DNA from: JAFARE01 sp035566535
GTDB lineage: Bacteria; Chloroflexota; Dormibacteria; Aeolococcales; Aeolococcaceae
DNA length: 5,060 nt
Direction of reading: 5' to 3'
NCBI GenBank assembly: GCA_035566535.1
Contig: DATMRA010000102.1
Location: 1-5,060, forward strand
Shown here: positions 1 through 5,060 of the stretch, one piece after another
Position numbering within the stretch: the first letter of the stretch is position 1
Layout: each line of letters starts with the position of its first letter
The notes under the pieces: model-generated
Database searches by the model: none
Told to the model about the DNA's origin: nothing
Seen by the model: the letters and a program-made list of their open reading frames with translations, nothing else
Made by a program: the position numbers and the translations under genes

Positions 1-1
1 C

Positions 2-412
2 GCCGACAGCGCCGTGGTGCCGCCCGACGGCAAGGCCTACATCCTGGGCGGCGGCTTCAGCACCCTCGCCCTGCCCCAACTCCCTGGGCAGGCTGCGTTC
101 GCCGTGGTTGCGGGATTCCGGTTCGGCTCCGGTGACGTCGGCCAGACACGGCAAGTGGAGCTCCGCTTCGTCGACGCCGAGGCCAAGCTGGTGATCCCCA
201 CCGCGAACCTTCAGTTCCAGTCCCAGGGTGCCCAGCTCGAACCCGGCCAGGAGGTGAGCATCTCCACCGTCACGATCCTGCAGCCGATGTTCGGCGAGCC
301 GGGCACGTACACGGCAGAGTTCTGGCACGAGGGGGTACGCCTCGCCGGCGTCAACCTGCATGTGATGGAGCGCCAGGCGCCCCCGCCGGTCACGAGCGAC
401 CGGCCCAACTGA
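2..412 (+). CDS. DUF6941-like hypothetical protein (5' end outside window)
   Basis: The reading frame is open from the left edge. It encodes 136 visible residues and stops with TGA at 410-412. A GTG at 14 could act as a start, but the in-frame residues before it (ADSA) join smoothly to VVPPDGKAYILGGG. That resembles the N-terminal 'LAD-a-x-v-x-x-x-GK-x-y-v-l-GGG' pattern I associate with the DUF6941 family, so the true start is probably a short distance upstream of the window. The visible part is dominated by alternating hydrophobic strands (for example FAVVAGFRFG, QVELRFVDAE, TYTAEFWHEG, RLAGVNLHVM), suggesting a small beta-sandwich. The last dozen residues are proline-rich and probably disordered. 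There is no signal peptide in the visible part, no membrane segment and no catalytic motif. The biochemical function is unknown. The family assignment is from memory of the pattern and is moderate; that the frame is a real gene is much surer. Confidence 0.75.
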   Translation, partial: ADSAVVPPDGKAYILGGGFSTLALPQLPGQAAFAVVAGFRFGSGDVGQTRQVELRFVDAEAKLVIPTANLQFQSQGAQLEPGQEVSISTVTILQPMFGEPGTYTAEFWHEGVRLAGVNLHVMERQAPPPVTSDRPN

Positions 413-441
413 GGACCAGCGCGCTGAGCATCGGGCCTCAG
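409..441. terminator. Weak stem-loop between convergent genes, possible bidirectional terminator
   Basis: CTGAGG at 409-414 can pair with CCTCAG at 436-441, and the 21-base interval contains the perfect palindrome CAGCGCGCTG (417-426). The outer stem contains the stop codons of both converging genes. There is no T-run on either side, so it does not match a classical intrinsic terminator. It could still slow or insulate converging transcription. The structure is seen in the sequence; a terminator role is a guess. Confidence 0.25.
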
Positions 442-451
442 GCGTCAGGCG
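438..451. repeat. Tandem heptamer duplication at the dehydrogenase 3' end
   Basis: TCAGGCG occurs twice back to back (438-444 and 445-451). On the minus strand this spells the last codons and the stop of the dehydrogenase. The inner copy puts a second TGA in another frame. It is probably a small slippage duplication and is unlikely to have a function. Confidence 0.5.
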
Positions 452-1304
452 AACCCTCGTACTCGTAGAAGCCGCGACCGCTCTTACGCCCCAGGTAGCC
501 GGCCGCGACCATGCGGCGCAGGAGCGGCGGCGGCGCATAGTCGGCGTTCGCGTACTCCTCATAGAGTGAGTCGCACACGAATAGCGCGGTGTCGAGCCCG
601 ATGTAGTCCAGCAGCTCGAGCGGTCCCATCGGATGTCCGCAGCCGAGCCGCATGCCTTGGTCGATGTCCTCGCGGGTGGCAAAGCCGGATTCATAGAGCC
701 GCGCCGCGTGCGTCAGGAATGGGATGAGCAGCAGGTTGACGATGAAGCCACCCCGGTCTTGCGCCACGATGATGTGCTTGCCGAGCAGCTCGCCGAATTC
801 GCGGGTCTCGTCGAGCGTCTCCGCACTGGTGACGATGCTGCGCACGACTTCCAGGAGCTTCATCACCGGCGCCGGGTTGAAGAAGTGAGTGCCGATGACG
901 CGCTCGGGCCGCGAGGTGACGCGCGCAATCTCGATGATGGGCAGTGACGAGGTGTTCGTAGCGAGGATCGCGTGCCGAGGGGCGATTCGGTCCAGCCTGG
1001 CGAAGATATCCGTCTTGGCCGGCAGGTGCTCGACGATCGCCTCGATGCAGATGTCGCATTCGGCGAACTCGTCGAGGTCGACCGTGAACCGCAGCTCCTC
1101 GAGGATCTGCTCCACCTCCTCCGCGCTGAGCTTGCCGCGCTCCCGGGCCCGGTGCAGCGAGGCGGCGACGCGCCTGCGGCCGGCAGCGAGCTGCGCCTCG
1201 TCCGCCTCCGCCACCAGGGTGCGCAAGCCTTGACGCGCACAAATCTCGGCGATGCCGGAGCCCATGAGCCCCGCGCCGACGATGCCGACGGTGCTGATCT
1301 GCAT
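438..1304 (-). CDS. hbd: 3-hydroxyacyl-CoA dehydrogenase, 3-hydroxybutyryl-CoA type
   Basis: A 288-residue NAD(P)-dependent cytosolic enzyme that interconverts 3-hydroxyacyl-CoA and 3-oxoacyl-CoA in beta-oxidation or butanoate/polyhydroxyalkanoate metabolism. Its length is normal for single-function family members. The N-terminal Rossmann fold shows GAGLMG at residues 10-15, with acidic residues closing the second strand (VAEAD, 31-35). ATNTSS (115-120) and THFFNPAPVMKLLEV (139-153) follow. Ser119, His140, Glu152 and Asn190 have the same spacing (21, 12, 38) as the catalytic Ser137, His158, Glu170 and Asn208 of human mitochondrial HAD, so it should be active. The C-terminal helical domain has HPMGPLELLDYIGLD (224-238) and GYLGRKSGRGFYEY. 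The residue after Asn190 is Leu, where Arg is common (NRLL). The ATG at 1304 is chosen because the Rossmann fold starts there and a GGGAGAG precedes it. Upstream codons in frame as far as 1778 run antisense to the receiver-like gene and are not homologous to the family. It is divergent from the rightward gene group. Chain-length preference cannot be read from sequence, so the symbol is approximate. Confidence 0.95.
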   Translation of the reverse strand: MQISTVGIVGAGLMGSGIAEICARQGLRTLVAEADEAQLAAGRRRVAASLHRARERGKLSAEEVEQILEELRFTVDLDEFAECDICIEAIVEHLPAKTDIFARLDRIAPRHAILATNTSSLPIIEIARVTSRPERVIGTHFFNPAPVMKLLEVVRSIVTSAETLDETREFGELLGKHIIVAQDRGGFIVNLLLIPFLTHAARLYESGFATREDIDQGMRLGCGHPMGPLELLDYIGLDTALFVCDSLYEEYANADYAPPPLLRRMVAAGYLGRKSGRGFYEYEGSPDA

Positions 1305-1311
1305 GACACGG

Positions 1312-1318
1312 CTCTCCC
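1312..1318 (-). promoter_or_regulatory. Ribosome binding site of the dehydrogenase
   Basis: On the minus strand GGGAGAG lies seven bases before the ATG at 1304 (GGGAGAG, then CCGTGTC, then ATG), a good Shine-Dalgarno match at usable distance. It decides the start over the much longer in-frame extension. It is the only clear Shine-Dalgarno sequence in the window. Confidence 0.75.
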
Positions 1319-1351
1319 GCTGCGGCCTACTTCTGCGAGCAGTCTGGCGCG

Positions 1352-1379
1352 ATGTCATGGCCTCCCGCACACCTATGAT
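1352..1379 (+). promoter_or_regulatory. Candidate leaderless promoter for the rightward gene group
   Basis: TATGAT at 1374-1379 is one mismatch from the TATAAT -10 consensus of housekeeping sigma factors. ATGTCA at 1352-1357 matches TTGACA at four of six positions with a 16-base spacer. If the last base of the -10 box is -7, transcription would start at 1386, exactly the A of the ATG of the receiver-like gene. That predicts a leaderless mRNA, which is common in actinobacteria, and fits the absence of a Shine-Dalgarno sequence before that ATG. The hexamers and spacing are seen directly; promoter activity is inferred. Confidence 0.5.
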
Positions 1380-1385
1380 GAGTTC

Positions 1386-1727
1386 ATGCCAAAGCCACGT
1401 ACCGTGGCCCTGGTGAGCGACGACCTCATGTTCGCCAGCCAGTTGCAGATCGCAATGCAGCGTGTGGGAGGGGCATGCGCGCTGGTCGTCGGCGACGCCG
1501 TCCCCGACGTCGACGCCGTGTTCGTCGATCTCAACACCCGGGCCGACGAGCGGCTCGACCTGATCGTCCGGCTCCGCGAGCAGCGTCCTCACCTCTCCAT
1601 CGCCGGGTTCTGCCATCACGGGGAGCGGCAGCTTCGGCGCCGCGCACTGGCGGCGGGCGCAACGCGCGTGATCAACAACGGCGCACTCCAGGCGGTGGCA
1701 CTCCGCATCGACGGCCGTATTCCGTGA
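1386..1727 (+). CDS. Degenerate CheY-like receiver protein, stand-alone
   Basis: A 113-residue soluble protein that I do not recognise as a named family but that reads as a single receiver fold. Strand 1 TVALVSDD ends in an acidic pair (Asp12, Asp13). Helix 1 follows, then CALVV (31-35), AVFVDLN (44-50) with Asp48 in the phospho-acceptor position, helix 55-68, SIAGFCHH (71-78), helix RQLRRRALAAG (81-91) and TRVIN (93-97). The switch Thr/Ser is replaced by Cys76, and Asn98 sits where the conserved Lys is expected (22 residues on, as in CheY). The acid pair to acceptor distance is about nine residues shorter than in CheY, and the last helix is short. There is no output domain. It may therefore not be phosphorylated normally and could act by binding a partner. 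The ATG at 1386 is used because the fold starts there and a TATGAT box sits at exact leaderless spacing. It is first in a close-packed group, 10 bases before the amidohydrolase. Confidence 0.75.
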   Translation: MPKPRTVALVSDDLMFASQLQIAMQRVGGACALVVGDAVPDVDAVFVDLNTRADERLDLIVRLREQRPHLSIAGFCHHGERQLRRRALAAGATRVINNGALQAVALRIDGRIP

Positions 1728-1737
1728 CGCGGGCGAC

Positions 1738-2931
1738 GTGAGCAGCTCCGCGGCCGGCTTGGAGGCTCGCGTTCGCACCGAGGTTAGGCAGACGCTGGAT
1801 GCGACGGTTGCGACTCGGCGCGACCTTCACCGCCACCCCGAGCTGTCGCATCTCGAGCAGCGCACCGCTGACATGGCTGCATCCCGTTCCGAAGGCCTTG
1901 GCTTTCAGGTTCGCGCCGGATTGGGCGGCACAGGGGTCATCGCCGACCTGGAAGGAGCAGGCGACGGACCGATGCTCATGCTCCGCGCCGACATGGACGC
2001 GCTTCCCGTCGAGGAGCGGAATGACAAGCGGGCGGTCCGCTCGGAGGTCGACGGCGTCATGCACGCATGCGGGCATGACGGCCACGTGGCCATGGTCCTC
2101 GGGGCCGCAACAGCGCTGGTCGCCTTACGCGACGCATGGGGCGGCCGCCTGCGGTTGTGTTTCCAGCCCGCGGAGGAGGTCGCCGAGGGTGCGGTTCCGA
2201 TGATCGACGACGGCGCCGCCGACGGCGTCGATCGCGTCCTCGGCATTCACCTCTGGGCGCCGCTGCAGGTGGGCCGGGTGGCGGTGACCCCGGGCGTCAT
2301 CTTCGGCAGCGCTGATGCGTTCCGAGTGACCGTGCACGGCCGCGGTGGGCACGGCGGCATGCCGCACACGGCGGTCGACCCGGTGGTGGCCGCCGCCCAG
2401 ATCATCCTGGCGCTGCAGACGATCGTGAGCCGCGAGACGTCGCCCTTCTCGCCGGCGGTGGTCACGGTGGGCAGCCTCACGGGAGGCACACGGTTCAACG
2501 TCATCGCCGACACCGTCGTCATCGAGGGCACGGTGCGGGCGCTGGAGCAGAGCGAGCGTGAGCGGTTGCTCCGCCGTGTGGCGGAGATCGCCGCTGACGT
2601 GGCTCGTTCGGCTCGCTGCGAAGCCGTGTACGAGCGCGGTTCGGGCTGTCCTCCGGTGGTCTGCGACCCAGAGGTGGCATCCACGGTGCGCGCGGCCGCC
2701 GTGGCGTCCGTGGGCGACGACATGGTGGACGTCGCCCGCCCCATCACTGTGGGCGACGACGTCGCCTGCTTCCTGGAGCGAGCGCCGGGCTGCTATTACC
2801 TCGTCGGCGCCGGGCATCCCGAAAAGGGGCCGGTCGCGCCCCACCACAGCGCCGACTTCGACATCGACGAGGCCTGCCTTCCGATCGGCGTCGAGACACT
2901 GGTGCGTGCGTCGCTCGCGATCCTAGGCTGA
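1738..2931 (+). CDS. M20-family metal-dependent amidohydrolase (M20D, hippurate/N-acyl-amino-acid hydrolase type)
   Basis: A 397-residue cytosolic hydrolase, typical in length for M20D enzymes that cleave the amide bond of N-acyl amino acids, N-acetyl-diaminopimelate or auxin conjugates. The N-terminal signature RRDLHRHPEL (27-36) is followed by GGTGVIADLEG and RADMDALPVEE (83-93). The di-metal ligands are all visible: Cys111 and His113 in MHACGHDGH, Glu146/Glu147 in FQPAEE, His171 in GIHLW, and His370 in the C-terminal HHSADFDIDE. The inserted dimerisation domain carries GRGGHGGMPH (201-210) and TRFNVIADTVVIEGTVR (251-267). Where many relatives have GSEDF this protein has GDDVACF (339-345). 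GTG at 1738 is the only start that leaves the signature intact: no in-frame ATG occurs until residue 45. No strong Shine-Dalgarno is present, so translation may depend on the upstream gene ending 10 bases away. The family is very sure; the substrate is unknown. Its neighbours suggest an N-acyl (fatty acyl) substrate, but this is only context. Confidence 0.95.
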   Translation: MSSSAAGLEARVRTEVRQTLDATVATRRDLHRHPELSHLEQRTADMAASRSEGLGFQVRAGLGGTGVIADLEGAGDGPMLMLRADMDALPVEERNDKRAVRSEVDGVMHACGHDGHVAMVLGAATALVALRDAWGGRLRLCFQPAEEVAEGAVPMIDDGAADGVDRVLGIHLWAPLQVGRVAVTPGVIFGSADAFRVTVHGRGGHGGMPHTAVDPVVAAAQIILALQTIVSRETSPFSPAVVTVGSLTGGTRFNVIADTVVIEGTVRALEQSERERLLRRVAEIAADVARSARCEAVYERGSGCPPVVCDPEVASTVRAAAVASVGDDMVDVARPITVGDDVACFLERAPGCYYLVGAGHPEKGPVAPHHSADFDIDEACLPIGVETLVRASLAILG

Positions 2932-2933
2932 TG
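2929..2933 (+). other. TGATG stop-start overlap
   Basis: The amidohydrolase TGA (2929-2931) shares its A with the thioesterase ATG (2931-2933). No good Shine-Dalgarno precedes this ATG (only AGG at 2925-2927). That favours re-initiation by the same ribosome and therefore linked production of the two hydrolases. Confidence 0.8.
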
Positions 2934-3482
2934 GATCAGTTCATCCGTTTCCGCGAGGAGCGCGATCGCATGTACGACGACGTGGACCTGTCGCCGCGAC
3001 CGGCGTCACAGTCACGGACCACGATCTGCGTGGTCATGGAAATCGAACATGCGAACACCGCCGGTTACGTGCACGGCGGCACGATCATGCGGCTGGTTGA
3101 CACCGCGGCCGGCATTGCCGCTGCACGGCACGCACGCCGACGCGTGGTCACTGCTGCGATGGACGACATGAGTTTTCTTTCGCCCGTGTACATCGGCGAC
3201 CTTGTCACCGTCCTTGCGATGGTGAACGACGCGCACCGCAGCTCGATGGAGGTCGGCGTCCGCGTCGACGTGGAAACTGTCCCAACTGGAGAGCACCGCT
3301 ACGTCGCCAGCGCGCACCTGGTGTTCGTCGGTCTCGACGCGGCTGGGCTCCCGGCGCCGGTTCCGCAGGTGATCGCGGAAACGGATGACGAGAAACGGCG
3401 GCAGCAGCAGGCGCGTATCCGTCGTGAGCAGAGGCTGCTCCGCAAGCGCGCGCTGGAGCAGGCGGGCGAGAAGAAGCCGTGA
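2931..3482 (+). CDS. Hotdog-fold acyl-CoA thioesterase (YciA/BACH-like)
   Basis: A 183-residue cytosolic enzyme expected to hydrolyse acyl-CoA to free acid and CoA. The fold is shown by the start of strand 1 (RTTICVVMEIEHANTAG), the hotdog helix motif GYVHGGTIMRLVDTAAG (45-61), DDMSFLSPVYIGDLVTV (78-94), MEVGVRVDVE (106-115) and the closing strand YVASAHLVFVGLDAAG. Asn42 and Asp57 lie 15 apart and are the likely counterparts of the catalytic Asn and Asp of acyl-CoA hydrolases of the YciA/BACH group; this is an alignment by eye. One hotdog domain is present, so an oligomer of dimers is expected. Residues 150-183 form a highly charged, Arg/Lys-rich tail (EKRRQQQARIRREQRLLRKR) likely to be a long helix, a tail also seen in some related thioesterases. 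The start is fixed by the overlap with the amidohydrolase stop. Its 3' end overlaps the cyclase start by four bases. Acyl chain preference cannot be told. Confidence 0.92.
   Translation: MDQFIRFREERDRMYDDVDLSPRPASQSRTTICVVMEIEHANTAGYVHGGTIMRLVDTAAGIAAARHARRRVVTAAMDDMSFLSPVYIGDLVTVLAMVNDAHRSSMEVGVRVDVETVPTGEHRYVASAHLVFVGLDAAGLPAPVPQVIAETDDEKRRQQQARIRREQRLLRKRALEQAGEKKP
3479..3482 (+). other. GTGA start-stop overlap
   Basis: The GTG start of the cyclase (3479-3481) overlaps the TGA stop of the thioesterase (3480-3482). This is a classic four-base coupling arrangement. It places the first zinc-ribbon cysteine three codons after the start, which supports this start over any later one. Confidence 0.85.
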
Positions 3483-5060
3483 ATCGCTGTCCGTCCTGTG
3501 GGCACGAGAACCAGGAGGGAGCGAAGTTCTGCTCCGAGTGTGGGAGGACGTTTGCGACTGCGACGCCCGCTGCCCGCGAGGAGCGCAAGGTGGTCACGAT
3601 TCTGTTCGCCGACCTGGTGGGATTCACCTCGCGCGCGGAGCGTCTCGACCCGGAGGATGTTCGCGCACTTCTCTCGCCGTACTACGCGCGGCTGCGCACC
3701 GAGCTGGAGCGTTTCGGCGGCACTGTCGAGAAATTCATCGGCGACGCGGTGATGGCCGTGTTCGGCGCGCCGGTTGCGCACGAGGATGACCCGGAACGCG
3801 CAGTCCGGGCCGCACTGGCGATACGTGACTGGGTGAATGACCAGGACGCGGAGTTGCAGCTGCGCATAGCCGTCAACACTGGGGAGGCGCTGGTCTATCT
3901 GGGTGCACGTGCCTCCGAAGGGGAGGGAATGGTCTCCGGCGACGTCGTCAATACCGCGGCACGCCTGCAGGCCGCGGCCCCTGTCAACGGAATCCTCGTT
4001 GGCGAGGTGACCCACCGCGCCACGTCCACCGTGATCGATTACCGCGAATCGAATCCGGTCACCGCCAAGGGGAAGGCGGAGCCGGTGCCGGCCTGGGAGG
4101 CGCTGGAAGCGCGTGCACGATTTGGGGTCGACCTCAGCCGCTCGGGGGGACCGCTCATCGGGCGCGAGCACGAGTTGAGGGTCGTCGTCGATTCGCTGGC
4201 GCGTGTTCGACGTGAGCGCTCGCCGCAGCTGGTGACGATCGCGGGTGTTCCAGGAATCGGCAAGAGCCGTCTGGTGGCGGAGCTCTTTCGTGAAATAGAC
4301 GCGGATCCGAGTGAGCTCGTGCTCTGGCGCCAGGGGCGGTCACTCCCGTATGGGGATGGCGTGACCTTCTGGGCGCTGGCCGAGATGGTGAAGGCGCAGG
4401 CTGGGATTCTGGAGTCCGATTCCGCCGACCAGGCCGAGCAGAAGTTGCACACGGCTGTGGCCGAGGTCATTCCCGAGTCACCGGATGCGCAGTGGGTTGA
4501 GAGTCTCCTGCGCCCCCTTGCCGGACTCGGCGTCTCCGATCGGAGAGGCAGTCAAAGTGAGGCGTTTGCGGCCTGGCGCCGCTTCTTCGAAGGGCTCGCC
4601 GAGCAGCATCCTTTGACGCTCATTTTCGAGGACACGCAGTGGGCGGACGACAGCCTTCTCGACTTCATCGAATACCTCATCGACTGGTCCGGCGACGTTC
4701 CGATCCTCGTGCTGTGCACCACGCGGCCGGAGGTGCTCGAGCATCGGCCCGCGTGGGGCGGCGGCAAGCGGAACGCCACAACCATCTCGCTGTCTCCGCT
4801 GTCCGAGGACGACACGGCCCGACTCATCAGCACCCTGGGGGACAGTCCGGTGCTGCCTGCGGAAACGCAGCAGGCGCTCGTGGAGCGCGCGGGCGGGAAT
4901 CCTCTGTATGCCGAGCAGTACGTGCGGATGCAGGCCGAGCGAGGACGGGACGCGGTCATGCTGCTGCCAGAGTCGGTGCAGGGCATCATCGCCGCCCGGC
5001 TCGATGCGCTGAGCGACGAACAGAAGCAGCTCGTGCAGAACGCGGCCGTCGTCGGCAAGG
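3479..5060 (+). CDS. Zinc ribbon - class III adenylate cyclase - AAA ATPase protein (3' end outside window)
   Basis: The frame is open from GTG 3479 to the right edge: 527 complete codons with no stop. An N-terminal zinc ribbon has Cys4, Cys7, Cys18 and Cys21 (CPSC and FCSECG). A class III cyclase domain (about 36-210) follows, which converts ATP to cyclic AMP. Asp45 (FADLVGFTS) and Asp90 (KFIGDAVMAVFG) would bind the two metals, Lys86 would recognise adenine, and Asn158 and Arg162 (GDVVNTAARL) would stabilise the transition state. The second base-recognition position, seven before that Asn, is Met151 rather than Asp, Thr or Ser. From about PLIGRE (225-230) an AAA/NACHT-like ATPase begins, with Walker A GVPGIGKS (256-263), Walker B LIFED ending at Asp385 followed by TQWAD, CTTRPE (413-418), and GGNPLYAEQ (472-480), then the start of a helical region (LPESVQGIIAARLDALS). 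Relatives usually continue with helical TPR-like repeats, so several hundred residues are probably missing. It is likely a cytosolic, ligand- or partner-gated cAMP signalling protein. It is translationally coupled to the thioesterase. Confidence 0.93.
   Translation, partial: MNRCPSCGHENQEGAKFCSECGRTFATATPAAREERKVVTILFADLVGFTSRAERLDPEDVRALLSPYYARLRTELERFGGTVEKFIGDAVMAVFGAPVAHEDDPERAVRAALAIRDWVNDQDAELQLRIAVNTGEALVYLGARASEGEGMVSGDVVNTAARLQAAAPVNGILVGEVTHRATSTVIDYRESNPVTAKGKAEPVPAWEALEARARFGVDLSRSGGPLIGREHELRVVVDSLARVRRERSPQLVTIAGVPGIGKSRLVAELFREIDADPSELVLWRQGRSLPYGDGVTFWALAEMVKAQAGILESDSADQAEQKLHTAVAEVIPESPDAQWVESLLRPLAGLGVSDRRGSQSEAFAAWRRFFEGLAEQHPLTLIFEDTQWADDSLLDFIEYLIDWSGDVPILVLCTTRPEVLEHRPAWGGGKRNATTISLSPLSEDDTARLISTLGDSPVLPAETQQALVERAGGNPLYAEQYVRMQAERGRDAVMLLPESVQGIIAARLDALSDEQKQLVQNAAVVGK

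Larger units (their letters stand above)
1386..5060 (+). other. Probable four-gene operon (continues beyond window)
   Basis: Four same-strand genes are separated by 10, -1 and -4 bases: receiver-like protein, M20 amidohydrolase, hotdog thioesterase, cyclase/ATPase. No terminator-like hairpin or convincing internal promoter is visible between them, and none of the last three has a good Shine-Dalgarno sequence. A single transcript starting near 1386 with coupled translation is the simplest reading. It is inferred from spacing only. Confidence 0.7.

Noticed and set aside
14..16. GTG at 14 as the true start of the first gene
   Set aside because: The in-frame residues before it fit the family-like pattern and no ribosome binding site is visible in the few bases upstream, so a start outside the window is more likely.
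972..1385. Plus-strand N-terminal extension of the receiver-like protein
   Set aside because: It lies antisense to the dehydrogenase coding region and has composition typical of a shadow frame; the receiver fold begins at 1386 with a promoter at leaderless spacing.
1378..1387. Short inverted repeat ATGA-GT-TCAT at the receiver-like gene start
   Set aside because: Only four base pairs with a two-base gap, overlapping the promoter and start codon; too short to call an operator.
1305..1778. Minus-strand N-terminal extension of the dehydrogenase by about 158 residues
   Set aside because: It runs antisense through the receiver-like gene and into the amidohydrolase start, has no recognisable domain, and the Rossmann fold with a good Shine-Dalgarno sequence begins at 1304.
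2125..2847. 240-residue minus-strand open frame
   Set aside because: It is antisense to the amidohydrolase, is rich in His/Arg/Ala from reversed codons, has no recognisable motif, and is explained by the GC-rich coding strand.
3299..4171. 290-residue minus-strand open frame
   Set aside because: It is antisense to the thioesterase end and the cyclase domain, both of which show clear family motifs. It has no domain of its own; GC-rich DNA produces such long shadow frames.
4552..5058. 168-residue minus-strand open frame rich in Ser and Arg
   Set aside because: It is a shadow of the ATPase coding region on the plus strand, whose Walker motifs are intact.
1..5060. CRISPR array, tRNA, rRNA, insertion sequence or prophage signals
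   Set aside because: No spaced repeats, no tRNA-like clover-leaf, no transposase or integrase motif and no terminal inverted repeats were seen on either strand.

Overview
The window is GC-rich (strong G/C preference at third codon positions), gene-dense and uses GTG starts freely. It looks like chromosomal DNA of a high-GC Gram-positive, most likely an actinobacterium of a soil lineage. The zinc-ribbon/cyclase/AAA-ATPase protein and the DUF6941-like protein fit that, but no rRNA or other strong taxonomic marker is present, so this is an inference. I see no mobile element, tRNA, rRNA or CRISPR array, and no gene-free stretch longer than about 80 bases.

Layout. (1) The 3' part of a small beta-rich protein resembling the DUF6941 family runs off the left edge on the + strand and ends at 412. 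(2) It converges, across 25 bases with a weak stem-loop, on a minus-strand 3-hydroxyacyl-CoA (3-hydroxybutyryl-CoA type) dehydrogenase at 438..1304, with a complete catalytic tetrad. (3) An 81-base divergent intergenic region (1305..1385) carries the dehydrogenase ribosome binding site and a candidate leaderless promoter for the rightward genes. (4) Four rightward genes follow with gaps of 10, -1 and -4 bases: a 113-residue degenerate receiver-like protein (1386..1727), an M20-family amidohydrolase (1738..2931), a hotdog-fold acyl-CoA thioesterase (2931..3482), and a large adenylate cyclase-type protein with N-terminal zinc ribbon and AAA-type ATPase (3479 to beyond the right edge).

How the genes may work together. 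The dehydrogenase and thioesterase both act on acyl-CoA chemistry, and the M20 enzyme hydrolyses amide bonds of N-acyl compounds. The first and last rightward genes look like signalling proteins: a receiver fold lacking key residues, and a cyclase coupled to an ATPase. The tight spacing supports one transcript in which an amide/acyl-CoA hydrolysis pair is flanked by a signal-sensing pair. Each family is individually known. The combination, the degenerate receiver and the leaderless start are the parts worth following up. I found no clear evidence for a wholly new system.
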